Part shown: one piece after another, positions 33,853-42,870 of the stretch | Numbering within the stretch: the stretch's first letter is position 1 | Layout of the letters: each line of letters opens with the position of its first letter | Assembly (NCBI RefSeq): GCF_004364575.1 | Contig: NZ_SOAG01000022.1 | Coordinates: 1-55,690, forward strand | DNA length: 55,690 nucleotides | Direction: 5' to 3' | Source of the DNA: Myroides indicus | GTDB taxonomy: Bacteria; Bacteroidota; Bacteroidia; Flavobacteriales; Flavobacteriaceae | Translations under genes and position numbers: made by a program | Notes under the pieces: model-generated | What the model was told of the DNA's origin: nothing | Database searches by the model: none | The model's input: the letters and a program-made list of their open reading frames with translations, nothing else

Positions 33853-34506
33853 ATGGCAAAACAACTTCCATTTGAAATTGAACAATCAATAAAAAACCTT
33901 GACTTTTCAAATACCACCCCACTTGACGAAGCTCATATTCTTTTATTGTACAATAATCTAACTGAATATTTAAATCTCTCCGATGAAAGTAAAATACTCA
34001 ACCTTGTCAGTGAACATCAAGACTGCCATACTTTTCTAAATCAATTGGAAGCATCAGTAGCAACTTTAACTGATTCGGAAGTCTCTACTACAAAATACGA
34101 CGCTGTCTTTAGTTTATTTTCTGATTTTTACCAACACCCTGCTGAGCCAAATAAATTATTGCACCAACTCAGCAATAGTTTAAATGAGTATGGTCTTGGA
34201 GTAATTGATGTTTTTAATGCAGAAAAAGTATTAGCAGAATTGAAAACCGAAGAAACTAAAATCATCAACGGCATTGAACTACAGATCAAAAATAAATATG
34301 TAAATGAGTGTATTGTTAGAGAAATACAATTTGAACAAGATGGAAGCATTTATAATTTCTCCAGTAAATCCTTAGCGTTAACGCTTGAAAATTTTGAAAA
34401 TATAATGAGTTCTAGTGATCTTTTTCTTTTAGATGTTTTCGGCGATTACAGACTCAAAAAGTTTTACAAAAACGAATCTGAACGATTAATTATGATTTTT
34501 AAATAA
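33853..34506 (+). CDS. methyltransferase-like protein lacking the SAM-binding motif
   Basis: A 217-residue protein whose second half strongly resembles a class I methyltransferase of Bacteroidota: YDAVFSLFSDF, then ELKTEETKIINGIELQI and, at the end, LLDVFGDYRLKKF followed by ERLIMIFK, where relatives have ...GDYKLKKF...DRLIMIFK. Family members carry a glycine-rich motif of the type KILDLACGKGRHA near residue 45-60. At that place this protein reads KILNLVSEHQDCHTFLN, that is, the same frame and similar spacing but without the Asp and Gly residues. It may be a non-catalytic relative. It starts 5 bases before the ZIP gene and is translationally close to it. Confidence 0.55.
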   Translation: MAKQLPFEIEQSIKNLDFSNTTPLDEAHILLLYNNLTEYLNLSDESKILNLVSEHQDCHTFLNQLEASVATLTDSEVSTTKYDAVFSLFSDFYQHPAEPNKLLHQLSNSLNEYGLGVIDVFNAEKVLAELKTEETKIINGIELQIKNKYVNECIVREIQFEQDGSIYNFSSKSLALTLENFENIMSSSDLFLLDVFGDYRLKKFYKNESERLIMIFK

Positions 34507-34511
34507 AACTC

Positions 34512-35231
34512 ATGATCCATTATATTATTCCTTTTCTAGCTGTTATTCTGGGATATTTAGCTGCTTTATTTATACAGCCTAAAAATCAGAAAAACATAAA
34601 ATTACTAATGGCATTTAGTGGTTCATTCTTACTTGCACTTACAGTTACTCATCTTTTGCCCGATGTATATCAGTATAACCTAAAGGAGATCGCACATAGC
34701 CATTTAGCAAGTGAGCACAACCACTCCGGTGGAATGATTGGTTTTTTTATTATGCTCGGAATTGTTTTACAGATTGTACTGGAATATTTTTCTAAAGGTG
34801 CCGAACACGGCCATGTACATCTGCACGACAAATTAAACCATATTCCCTGGCTGCTTTTTATTAGTCTATGTTTGCATGCATTATTGGAGGGGTTGCCTAT
34901 AAGCAGACATCAGGAACTTTCTTTTGGCATTGCTATCCATCACTTGCCGATTGCTGTTATTCTGTCTACTTTTTTTATCAGAAGCGGAATGCCCCAGAAA
35001 ACGGTTTTCTTTTTTATGTCTTTATTTGCAATCATGACTCCGGCAGGAACTATACTATCAGAAAATTTCTCTTTCTTACAAAATTATTATGCAGAGATAT
35101 CTGCAGTAGTAGTAGGTATTTTATTCCATATTTCTTCTACTATTATATTTGAAAGCAATGAAGATCACAAATTTAACTTCAATAAACTTCTGGCAATTAT
35201 GGCAGGAGTTTTATGTGCTTATTTTATTTAA
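34512..35231 (+). CDS. ZIP-family metal transporter
   Basis: A 239-residue membrane protein, eight predicted transmembrane helices. It contains a His-rich periplasmic or cytosolic loop (EIAHSHLASEHNHSGGM and AEHGHVHLHDKLNHI) and the helix IV motif LHALLEGLPISRH, where H-A-x-x-E-G is the metal site of the ZIP family, plus a second site in FGIAIHHLPIAVIL (H-x-x-P). Zn2+ or another divalent ion uptake is inferred. It follows the previous gene by 5 bases and is convergent with the glutaminase gene 14 bases away. Confidence 0.85.
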   Translation: MIHYIIPFLAVILGYLAALFIQPKNQKNIKLLMAFSGSFLLALTVTHLLPDVYQYNLKEIAHSHLASEHNHSGGMIGFFIMLGIVLQIVLEYFSKGAEHGHVHLHDKLNHIPWLLFISLCLHALLEGLPISRHQELSFGIAIHHLPIAVILSTFFIRSGMPQKTVFFFMSLFAIMTPAGTILSENFSFLQNYYAEISAVVVGILFHISSTIIFESNEDHKFNFNKLLAIMAGVLCAYFI

Positions 35232-35245
35232 TAAGCTTCTAATTA

Positions 35246-36268
35246 TCAAAATAAATTTAATCCCAGTATTTGAGATAAATCGGAAATCATTTTATATCCC
35301 ACAACAGAGTTTCCGTGTTCATCCAGTGCCGGACTAAAGACCCCTACTCCCATTTTTCCGGGAACGCTTACAGCAATTCCTCCTCCTACGCCGGACTTAC
35401 TTGGCAGACCAACAATTCTGGCATATTCTCCACTAAAGTCATACATACCAGCAATCAGCATTTGTGATTGTATAAGACGAGCCATATCTGTATTTTGATA
35501 ACGGATATCTCCGTCAAATCTCTGACATTGATGTGCAAAGTAAAAACCTATCTTCGCCAAGTCTTCTGCAGTTACTTCAATGGAACACTGTTTAAAATAA
35601 TTGTTTAAACTTTCTTCTGACTCTTCAATCAATCCTTTATTTTTGAGTAAGTAAAAAATTCCTTTATTTCTGTCTCCCGTTTCTCTTTCTGAATTATACA
35701 CCGCTTTATTGTAATTAATTGTATTATTTTTAGTGATGTATTTTATTCTTTCCAGTATTTTTTGAAATGGTTCTTCGCCTGTTCCTTCAATCATGGAAGT
35801 AATCAGTATAGCTCCTGCGTTCATCATCGGATTAAGAGGAATTTTGTCTGTTTCTAAATTTGAATAGTGATTAAAAGGTTTGTCTGTTCCGTAATATCCT
35901 ACTTTAGAAAAAACCTTTTGTTCTCCTTGCTCTTCTACAGCAATCATTAACGCTATGATTTTTGATATACTCTGAATGGTAAACTTCTGATTTACATCTC
36001 CTGCATTAATTATTTTTCCTTCATCTGTAACAACGGATAAAGCAACATATTCCGGATTTACTTTACTCAGTTCCGGAATATAATTTGCTACCTCCCCTTC
36101 ATTTCTATATTTTTTGTTGTTTTCAATAATTTGATTCAGCATTTCTGCTGTAACACTATTATTTCCATCTTCTTTAATTGGATTGGTCTGAGCATAACTT
36201 ATTATTCCCCAAAAGCCAACATAAGTTATAAATAATTTAATAAAAAAACGACTGAAATAATTATTCAT
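35246..36268 (-). CDS. glsA: glutaminase A, exported
   Basis: A 340-residue serine-dependent beta-lactamase-like glutaminase (L-glutamine to glutamate and ammonia). Key residues: the S-x-x-K of QSISK at S100 and K103; LNPMMNAGAILITSMI; SGVGGGIAVSVPGKMGVGVFSPALD. The N-terminus (MNNYFSRFFIKLFITYVGFWGIISYAQ) is a signal peptide ending in YAQ, so the enzyme is probably exported to the periplasm; the usual bacterial GlsA is cytoplasmic and starts near the equivalent of residue 35. It is the last gene of a minus-strand series with menE (10 bases) and the CPBP gene (6 bases). Confidence 0.92.
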   Translation of the reverse strand: MNNYFSRFFIKLFITYVGFWGIISYAQTNPIKEDGNNSVTAEMLNQIIENNKKYRNEGEVANYIPELSKVNPEYVALSVVTDEGKIINAGDVNQKFTIQSISKIIALMIAVEEQGEQKVFSKVGYYGTDKPFNHYSNLETDKIPLNPMMNAGAILITSMIEGTGEEPFQKILERIKYITKNNTINYNKAVYNSERETGDRNKGIFYLLKNKGLIEESEESLNNYFKQCSIEVTAEDLAKIGFYFAHQCQRFDGDIRYQNTDMARLIQSQMLIAGMYDFSGEYARIVGLPSKSGVGGGIAVSVPGKMGVGVFSPALDEHGNSVVGYKMISDLSQILGLNLF

Positions 36269-36278
36269 TTTCTATACT

Positions 36279-37316
36279 TTAAACGATATTTTTCCTTCTA
36301 ATTATTTTTCCGGTTACTGTTTCTGCAAACTTTTCTACGAATTGAATTTCTTTTGGCTTTTCATATTTTGAAAGCGACTCATAAACATCCTCAGGTAAAT
36401 CATAGGGTAGGCTCTCGATAACTAAAATAAGCTTATTTCCTAAATATTCATCTTCTTTGGCAGTTACAAAAAAACGATAAGGTATTTTTTGCGTTAACTT
36501 TTCTTCTATTTGCTCCGGAAATAGTTTTACTCCTCCACTGTTAATTACATTATCAATTCTGCCTAACCAAATAAAATGCTTACTATCTCTTAACTCCACT
36601 AAATCATTCGTCACTATCTGTTCCTGATTTACACTTGGTGCTACTATAACTAAACAACCTCTTTGGTCAATCCTTACTTTCGCATGTGGCAACACGGTAA
36701 ATTCAGTTTCTCCAAGCTCTTTAGCAGCAATATGAGTAATTGTTTCGGTCATGCCATATGTCTCATAAATTTTAGTTTTATGCCCTGCATACTTCAATTT
36801 TTTAGCCAACGCATTGCTTACTTTAGCCCCTCCCACAATTAGCTTTTTAATTCGATAAAGTTCTTCTATCGATTTTTCTACCTGCATGGGTACCATAGCT
36901 ACAAAATCATATTCTTTCTCATTGTTTTTTAATGGTATTGAGCTGGCTTCTGCAACATCTAATTTCCATCCCAGCACTAAAGCTCTTACCAGCATTAGTT
37001 TACCCGCTACATAGCGAACCGACATGCATAAAAGCGCAATAGTTCCTTCTTTCACATCAAAAAACTCTCCTGTTGCTTTAGCCGAGTTTACCATCGCCTT
37101 CTTTTGAAGTCTTATTTGTTTTGGAGTACCTGTTGTACCGGAAGTGGTTAATAAAACATAATCCTTATCATCAAACCATTCTAAAATAAATTGTCCCAGA
37201 TCCTTCCAAAACTCTACTTGTGACAACTGTTGTTCTCTTGCCCAGTCACACAATTCGTTTATTGTATAAGCCTTTGCTTCTAATCTAAATTCAGGATGAA
37301 TATAATGTGTTATCAT
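36279..37316 (-). CDS. menE: o-succinylbenzoate-CoA ligase (MenE-like AMP-binding enzyme)
   Basis: A 345-residue, short acyl-CoA synthetase of the ANL family. P-loop TTSGTTGTPKQIRLQK, the acceptor region LIVGGAKVSNALAKKL and YETYGMTETITHIAAKE (A5 motif), followed by LGRIDNVINSGGVKLFPEQIEEKL (hinge) and TGKIIRR with the catalytic Lys near the end. Short size and the position in menaquinone-respiring Bacteroidota suggest MenE: o-succinylbenzoate + CoA + ATP to o-succinylbenzoyl-CoA. No other men gene is close. The gene lies 6 bases downstream of the CPBP protease gene. Confidence 0.85.
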   Translation of the reverse strand: MITHYIHPEFRLEAKAYTINELCDWAREQQLSQVEFWKDLGQFILEWFDDKDYVLLTTSGTTGTPKQIRLQKKAMVNSAKATGEFFDVKEGTIALLCMSVRYVAGKLMLVRALVLGWKLDVAEASSIPLKNNEKEYDFVAMVPMQVEKSIEELYRIKKLIVGGAKVSNALAKKLKYAGHKTKIYETYGMTETITHIAAKELGETEFTVLPHAKVRIDQRGCLVIVAPSVNQEQIVTNDLVELRDSKHFIWLGRIDNVINSGGVKLFPEQIEEKLTQKIPYRFFVTAKEDEYLGNKLILVIESLPYDLPEDVYESLSKYEKPKEIQFVEKFAETVTGKIIRRKNIV

Positions 37317-37322
37317 TATTAA

Positions 37323-38237
37323 TTAATTATTTTTTTTTATTGATCCAAACAAATGTTGACTCCAATTCTTCCAGCCGTAAACCCGCGCAAAAATAAAAGT
37401 TAACAGAGGCAAGAAAATCAGTATTTGTACCAGTAAAGAACTTATCAAAATATTTTCGACAGGAGTGATATCTATGAACAGTGAATTGGTTTGAAAGGCA
37501 GTCCAATTTGAAGTAACTAATAGAGCTCCAACTAAATTATTAGCAGCATGAAAGCCCAATGCCAATTCTATTCCTTCATCCATTAATGTAATTACTCCCA
37601 AAAAAAATCCGGTTCCTATGTAATAAATCATAATGCTCCATCCCATTTGCTCTACTTCCGGATTAGCCGAATGCATAAGTCCAAAAATAATAGACGTAGT
37701 AAACAGGGAAACAGCTCTGCTACGGGTAGCTAATCCAATTCCCTGCATTAAGTATGCCCGCATAAAATATTCTTCAAAACTGGTTTGAATAGGCACAAAA
37801 ATAACAGCTATCAATAAAAAGACAAAAAAGGATTGAGCATCAAAAGTAAAAATATAATTTTCCGGTTCTGTCCAGTACGAATATATAAATCCCAAAATAA
37901 TAACTGCAGTCCATAAACCAAATGAAAAAACAAATCGCTTAATGTCTACTTTATTCCGAGAAGTTGTTAAGCTTAATAAAGATTGCTTATGAACAAATAA
38001 AACCCAAATAATCAAAAACAACAAGAGAAACGAAAAAGGCACTATCATTTCTAAAAAATTCATATTTTTACCTACTTCGGCGATTCTTTTACTGATAAGA
38101 TCGTTAGTAGAAACTTTAAAAAGTTTTACAATCAGCCAATTTCCCAACATAATTCCCAAGAAAAACACCGTAAACGGAATATACTGCCACAACTTGGGCT
38201 TTTTATCATTCTTCAATAATTGCTCGATATATCCCAT
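37323..38237 (-). CDS. CPBP-family intramembrane metalloprotease
   Basis: A 304-residue membrane protein with about eight hydrophobic segments. The CPBP (Abi/CAAX protease-like) motifs are present: SFEEYFMRAYLMQG (E-E-x-x-x-R), FGLMH (F-x-x-x-H) and GFHAANNLVGALLV (H-x-x-x-N). The family includes CAAX prenyl proteases and putative bacteriocin-processing or immunity proteins. The substrate is not known. It heads the series CPBP, menE and glsA on the minus strand, close to the divergent ArsC-like gene at 38278. Confidence 0.85.
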   Translation of the reverse strand: MGYIEQLLKNDKKPKLWQYIPFTVFFLGIMLGNWLIVKLFKVSTNDLISKRIAEVGKNMNFLEMIVPFSFLLLFLIIWVLFVHKQSLLSLTTSRNKVDIKRFVFSFGLWTAVIILGFIYSYWTEPENYIFTFDAQSFFVFLLIAVIFVPIQTSFEEYFMRAYLMQGIGLATRSRAVSLFTTSIIFGLMHSANPEVEQMGWSIMIYYIGTGFFLGVITLMDEGIELALGFHAANNLVGALLVTSNWTAFQTNSLFIDITPVENILISSLLVQILIFLPLLTFIFARVYGWKNWSQHLFGSIKKNN

Positions 38238-38252
38238 ATTTAAAATTTGAAT

Positions 38253-38260
38253 TATCTTTG
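38253..38260 (+). promoter_or_regulatory. -7 box for the ArsC-like gene
   Basis: TATCTTTG (TAnnTTTG), 17 bases before ATG 38278. Confidence 0.5.
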
Positions 38261-38277
38261 GTATAAATTTATTGTTT

Positions 38278-38625
38278 ATGATTACTATTTATCACAATCC
38301 TCGATGCAGTAAATCCCGTGAAGGTCTTTGTTTTTTAGAACAACATGGTATTGAACACAAAATTATAAAATATTTGGACGACAATATTAGTGAAATAGAA
38401 CTTAAATCTATTTTAAAAAAACTAAATTACCAACCTATCCAATTAGTTAGAACTAAAGAAGCTTTGTGGAAAGATAATTTCGCAGATAAAGACCTAAATT
38501 ATGATGAAATTATAAAAATTATGACAGAAAACCCAAGACTTATAGAGCGTCCTATAATTATTAACGGAGATAAAGCGATAGTTGCACGACCTATTGAAAA
38601 AATTAAGGAAATAATCACTTTTTAA
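38278..38625 (+). CDS. ArsC/Spx-family thioredoxin-like protein (YfgD type)
   Basis: A 115-residue protein with the ArsC fold: MITIYHNPRCSKSREGLCFLE, where the catalytic Cys10 lies in NPRCSKSR, followed by the usual YLDDNISEIELKSILKKL, and the Arg-containing ending ENPRLIERPIIINGDKAIVARP. It is of the YfgD/arsenate-reductase-like type (glutaredoxin-linked), but arsenate reduction is not proven; some members act in redox signalling. No ars genes are near. ATG 38278 is preferred to an in-frame TTG at 38272. Confidence 0.85.
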   Translation: MITIYHNPRCSKSREGLCFLEQHGIEHKIIKYLDDNISEIELKSILKKLNYQPIQLVRTKEALWKDNFADKDLNYDEIIKIMTENPRLIERPIIINGDKAIVARPIEKIKEIITF

Positions 38626-38709
38626 TTTAACTTTTAATTAACTTTATATTTTTAAACCCGACAGGTCAATTATAGTCTAACAGCCACAGATATAAACCTA
38701 ACGACTATA

Positions 38710-41184
38710 ATGGAAAAACAAAAAGAGATAATCCCGTTATTGACATTCTTATTTTTATTTTTAGGAAGCTCAATATTCGCGCAGGCACCCCAACAAAGTA
38801 TAATTAGCGGAACCGTTTTAGAAGCATCTACAGGCATACCCTTAGAATACGCTAGTATCTATGCAGAAAACGAAAAAAACCCAAACATAATTTCCGGCGG
38901 TATGACCGATGCAAAAGGGCATTTTTCTTTTGAAGTTCTTTCGGGCTCTTATTTCATAAAAATTGACTTTTTAGGCTATAAGACACTTGAACTAAAAAAT
39001 GTTGTTGTAAACGGCAATACTAATATCGGAACGCAAAAAGTAACAGATGACAGTCAAATGTTAGAAGAAGTTACTGTCATTGCTGAAAGATCAACCGTTG
39101 AAGTAAAATTAGACAAAAAGATTTACAATGTTGGAGAAGACATGATTGTGAAAGGAGGAACTGCCGGAGATGTTCTTGACAATGTTCCGTCTGTAACGGT
39201 TGATAGTGAAGGAGCTGTAAGTTTACGAGGAAATGAGAACGTAAAAGTGCTAATTGACGGAAAACCTACCGGACTGGCAAATAACATCCAGGAAGCCATG
39301 AAAATTCTTGCCGCCGAATCTATCGATAAAGTTGAAGTAATCACCAATCCATCTGCCCGATACGAAGCTGAAGGCGGAGCCGGAATCATCAATATCATTC
39401 TCAAAAAAGGAAAAGGACAAGGATTAAATGGCAGTATTACCGGAACTATTGGAAATCCCAGAAATTATGAATTTAACGCTAACGTTAATTACAGAAGTGA
39501 CAATTTCAACTTCTTTACTACTTTAGGTTATCAAGATAGCAAGTCTAAGGGGTACGGTGTTAATGAAAATGAATATTTTGATAAAAACGGAAATACCACA
39601 CAATATATCAATGAATATAAAAACAATAACCGCGAAAGAGAGGGTTACAACGGTACCTTTGGATTAGAGTGGTATTTAACACCTTCTGTTACGTGGACCA
39701 ACACCTTAACCGCCAGAAGAAACAACATTCAAATGCCTAATACAGTAAGCTATGAATATCTTAATGATAATAACAGCTTCTTGTATAATCGATATCGTTA
39801 CGAAAACAAAAAAGCAAATCGCAATGATATAGAATATACTACAACAATAGAAAAACAATTTGCAAAAGAAGATCATAAGCTTATTGTTGAAGCTTCAATA
39901 TCGCAAGACAAAGACAAAGAAAATTCCGCTATCGAAGATATTGCGCAGGCATTAAACAAAAATTCTTTTGAAAAAAGCACTAATAATGAAAAGGAAAGAG
40001 CTGGACTTGTAAAAGTGGATTACGTTTTACCAATTGGACAGTCAGGACAATTAGAAGCTGGATATTTAGGTACTTTTAAATCAAAAACTACCGATTTTCA
40101 GCTTTTTAATCAGATAGACAATGTTTGGGAAAACAATACTAAACTTTCCAATACTTTAGAGTACAAAGAAAAAATAAATGCTCTATACCTTCAATACGGT
40201 AACAAAATTACAAGAAATCTGAGCTTTTTAGCAGGAGTACGTTGGGAAGACAGTAATATAGATGTCAATCAATTAATCAATCAGGATTTCAATAATAAAA
40301 AATATAACGATTTCTTTCCGAGTGTTTTCTTAAACTATGAATTTGATGATGCCAGTAATGTTACTGCAAGTTATAGCCGTAGAATTAACCGTCCGAGAGG
40401 TTTCTTTTTAAATCCTTTTTCAAACTATACCAGCGACATCAATTTTTTTCAAGGTAACCCAGATTTAGATCCTTCTAAAACACATGCTTTTGACTTAGGA
40501 TATTTAAAAAAATGGACTGGTATTACGGCAAATGCTTCTGTTTATTATAACAAAACAGATGATTCGTTTCAATTTGTAAGACGAATTGGCGGAACTTCAT
40601 CTAACGGTACTCCGATTATCGTGAGTTCACCGATAAACCTTGCTACCGAATACAGATATGGAGTTGACATTACATTAAATTACACTCCCTTTAAATGGTG
40701 GAGATTAAATGGTAATTTTAACTTTTTCAGAAGCGAAACCCGAGGCGATTATACATTTGTTGACTTTGACGGGAATAAAGAAACACAGAATTTTGATAAT
40801 AATGCTTATGCCTGGTTCAGCCGTTTGAGCTCAAAAATTACATTGCCTTACAAAATTGATTGGCAAATGAACGGAATGTATCGAGCTCCCCAAACTACAG
40901 CTCAAGGAGAAATAAAAGGAAATTTATCTGCTAATCTTTCTCTAAGCAAAGACATTCTAAAAGATAAAGCAACAATTACTTTTAACATAAATGATTTATT
41001 CGATTCCAGAAAAAGAGAATCTGATACCTATTTACCACAATCTTATTCACACAGCGAGATGCAGTGGAGAGGCAGACAAGTTAATTTATCTTTTACCTAC
41101 AGATTTAATCAGCCTAAAAACGTCAAACTGCAGCGCGGAATGAATAGCGGAGACAGCGGAATGGACAATGCAGAAATAATGTAA
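38710..41184 (+). CDS. TonB-dependent receptor, OMP_b-brl_3 type
   Basis: An 824-residue outer-membrane receptor. Signal peptide (LFLFLGSSIFAQ, cleavage after Ala-Gln about residue 25), then a CarboxypepD_reg-like domain (ISGTVLEASTGIPLEYASIYAE), a plug domain at about 130-230 containing LDNVPSVTVDSEGAVSLRGNENVKVLIDGKP, and the OMP_b-brl_3 barrel from about 390 to 805 with FLNYEFDDASNVTASYSRRINRPRGFFLNPF. There is no SusD partner. Substrate unknown; this subfamily is often linked to iron or to surface envelope stress. An intergenic hairpin at 41249-41286 ends it. Confidence 0.9.
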   Translation: MEKQKEIIPLLTFLFLFLGSSIFAQAPQQSIISGTVLEASTGIPLEYASIYAENEKNPNIISGGMTDAKGHFSFEVLSGSYFIKIDFLGYKTLELKNVVVNGNTNIGTQKVTDDSQMLEEVTVIAERSTVEVKLDKKIYNVGEDMIVKGGTAGDVLDNVPSVTVDSEGAVSLRGNENVKVLIDGKPTGLANNIQEAMKILAAESIDKVEVITNPSARYEAEGGAGIINIILKKGKGQGLNGSITGTIGNPRNYEFNANVNYRSDNFNFFTTLGYQDSKSKGYGVNENEYFDKNGNTTQYINEYKNNNREREGYNGTFGLEWYLTPSVTWTNTLTARRNNIQMPNTVSYEYLNDNNSFLYNRYRYENKKANRNDIEYTTTIEKQFAKEDHKLIVEASISQDKDKENSAIEDIAQALNKNSFEKSTNNEKERAGLVKVDYVLPIGQSGQLEAGYLGTFKSKTTDFQLFNQIDNVWENNTKLSNTLEYKEKINALYLQYGNKITRNLSFLAGVRWEDSNIDVNQLINQDFNNKKYNDFFPSVFLNYEFDDASNVTASYSRRINRPRGFFLNPFSNYTSDINFFQGNPDLDPSKTHAFDLGYLKKWTGITANASVYYNKTDDSFQFVRRIGGTSSNGTPIIVSSPINLATEYRYGVDITLNYTPFKWWRLNGNFNFFRSETRGDYTFVDFDGNKETQNFDNNAYAWFSRLSSKITLPYKIDWQMNGMYRAPQTTAQGEIKGNLSANLSLSKDILKDKATITFNINDLFDSRKRESDTYLPQSYSHSEMQWRGRQVNLSFTYRFNQPKNVKLQRGMNSGDSGMDNAEIM

Positions 41185-41248
41185 AAATGTTCTCTATTTA
41201 TAAAAATAAGCGAAACAAAAACAAAAAAATCTAAAAAGAGAACATCTA

Positions 41249-41286
41249 TAACCTCAAAAAATAAAATATTTTTGAGGTTATTTTTT
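41249..41286 (+). terminator. intrinsic terminator after the TonB receptor gene
   Basis: Stem TAACCTCAAAAA / TTTTTGAGGTTA and six T's. The remaining 220 bases to 41511 carry no gene; at 41330-41366 the overlapping palindromes TTCAAAG/CTTTGAA and GTTTATA/TATAAAC are visible. Confidence 0.85.
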
Positions 41287-41510
41287 CTAATTACTGTATC
41301 TCCCAGAAAATAACAATAACTATCATTTATTCAAAGTTTATAAGTGCAAGCTTTGAACATATAAACTATAAATGAAATCCATTTAAGAACCTTTCTATAA
41401 GATGTATACTGACGGTTTAAAGGATAATACAATATTGGTTTAACGAACTATGGCTCATAAGAGATCAGTAAATGGAATCCCACGTGACATCTTCCAATAT
41501 GTTCTCTGCG

Positions 41511-42035
41511 TTATTTTCTGTAATTTTCAGAGGATAATTCTACTTGTTTCAGGTGATGTAAAGGATGATATGACATCAAATAAAACATTTCTCGAATAGT
41601 CAGTTTTCCGAGTAATGGATGAGGTATTGATAGAGAATCCAATTCTTCTTCTGAATAATTATTTAAAAGAATTAATATTATTTCAACATGGTGTTGAATA
41701 TTAGAAATTATTTCCTGTTTTTGGTCAAATAGAATTACAGTATCAGGTACAAATTGTTCAGGAGATTTTCTATCGGTTTTTAAATAGTTATCAAAAACCT
41801 TTTGATAATCCCAAGTTGGTCTGTCTATTGTTCCAAATTTTTCTGCCATATAAGCTTTCGAAGATAAAATTTTAGGAAACGGCATTAATGTCAGTAAAAT
41901 GTGTTTTAATTGTTGCGCAGCAGACCATTTATTATTGTAAATGTAGATAAACTCTTCGCTATCTAAATTATCAACATACTGGATTAATTTTTGATGATTT
42001 TCCTTAAAAATCTTTATAAGCTCTCTCTTTTCCAT
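41511..42035 (-). CDS. DinB-family protein
   Basis: A 174-residue four-helix bundle protein of the DinB_2 type. The expected metal-binding histidines are present: one in helix 2 (WSAAQQLKHILLTLM) and two in the last helix (YHPLHHLKQVELS). The end HPLLGKLTIREMFYLMSYHPLHHLKQV is typical of the family in Bacteroidota. Some members are thiol transferases, most are of unknown function. It lies 60 bases from the Crp-like gene upstream on the same strand. Confidence 0.85.
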   Translation of the reverse strand: MEKRELIKIFKENHQKLIQYVDNLDSEEFIYIYNNKWSAAQQLKHILLTLMPFPKILSSKAYMAEKFGTIDRPTWDYQKVFDNYLKTDRKSPEQFVPDTVILFDQKQEIISNIQHHVEIILILLNNYSEEELDSLSIPHPLLGKLTIREMFYLMSYHPLHHLKQVELSSENYRK

Positions 42036-42095
42036 AACAAATTTTTTATTTTTACAAAATAAGAAAGTTTAGAGAAGGCATACAATGAACTTTGG

Positions 42096-42653
42096 TTAAT
42101 AAATTTGCTTCCGTATTCTGCTTAATGCCTGTGGCGTAATTCCAATATATGAGGCTAAAAATTTAAGAGGTACCTTTTCGATAAAATGCGGCTTATTTTT
42201 TAAAAGATATAAATATATTTCTTTTGGAGATGACTTTAAAAGTTGTATTTCTCTGATGGTTTTGTTGCGAAGCTGTTCTTCTAAATATACCTTTTGTGTT
42301 GTGGCACAAAGTTTAGATTCTAAAAAAAGCTTCTTCACTTCATCCATACCAACATACCATAAAAATCCATTGTTTATTGGCTCATAGAAAAATTGATCTT
42401 CAATTTCTTTGACTGATTTCACAGTAAAAATATCTCCTTCAAAATAAAAATCTACAGAAATATCTCCACTTAGTTCCTTTTCAGAGTCTATCATATATTT
42501 CCGGATAGTTCCTTTTTGAAGGAAACAAAGAATATCGTTTGGAAGAATTGTCTTCTTAGCGAATTTTAATAAGGAAAGTTTACTCCAAATTTCTGCATAG
42601 TCATTTATAGGGTATTTTTTTGAAAATATATTTTTATCTATTTCTGTTATCAC
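42096..42653 (-). CDS. Crp/Fnr-family regulator
   Basis: A 185-residue regulator with a cyclic-nucleotide-binding-like beta-roll (LPNDILCFLQKGTIRKYMID, DFYFEGDIFTVKSV) and a C-terminal HTH (VPLKFLASYIGITPQALSRIRKQ). The HTH is the short winged helix found in Bacteroidota Crp-like proteins. Ligand residues typical for cAMP (R-S) are not visible, so ligand binding is open. A promoter box is at 42697-42704. It may regulate the adjacent DinB gene, but that is inference. Confidence 0.8.
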   Translation of the reverse strand: MITEIDKNIFSKKYPINDYAEIWSKLSLLKFAKKTILPNDILCFLQKGTIRKYMIDSEKELSGDISVDFYFEGDIFTVKSVKEIEDQFFYEPINNGFLWYVGMDEVKKLFLESKLCATTQKVYLEEQLRNKTIREIQLLKSSPKEIYLYLLKNKPHFIEKVPLKFLASYIGITPQALSRIRKQIY

Positions 42654-42696
42654 TTGATTTATTTTAGATTTTTAAATCATGCTTACATACTACTCT

Positions 42697-42704
42697 CAAA
42701 TATA
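42697..42704 (-). promoter_or_regulatory. -7 box for the Crp-like gene
   Basis: Minus-strand TATATTTG, 44 bases before the start at 42653. Confidence 0.45.
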
Positions 42705-42814
42705 CAAATGTTTTTTCCAATCTAAAACAATCCTAAGCAAACGCACAAAATAATCAATATGAAATACTTATAAACAACTTCAGATTACACCAGCAATACA
42801 AAATGCTTTTTAAG

Positions 42815-42849
42815 ATAAAAAAACCCAAACTTTTACTTGCTTGGGATTT
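42815..42849 (-). terminator. terminator of secA
   Basis: Stem AAACCCAA / TTGGGATT (one mismatch) with A's on the plus strand (T tract on the minus strand), 22 bases beyond the secA stop. Confidence 0.7.
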
Positions 42850-42870
42850 TTATTCAGATTAGGATCTGTT

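Noticed and set aside
41330..41366. Overlapping palindromes TTCAAAG/CTTTGAA and GTTTATA/TATAAAC
   Set aside because: Short AT-rich palindromes are expected by chance; no neighbouring gene start fits an operator.
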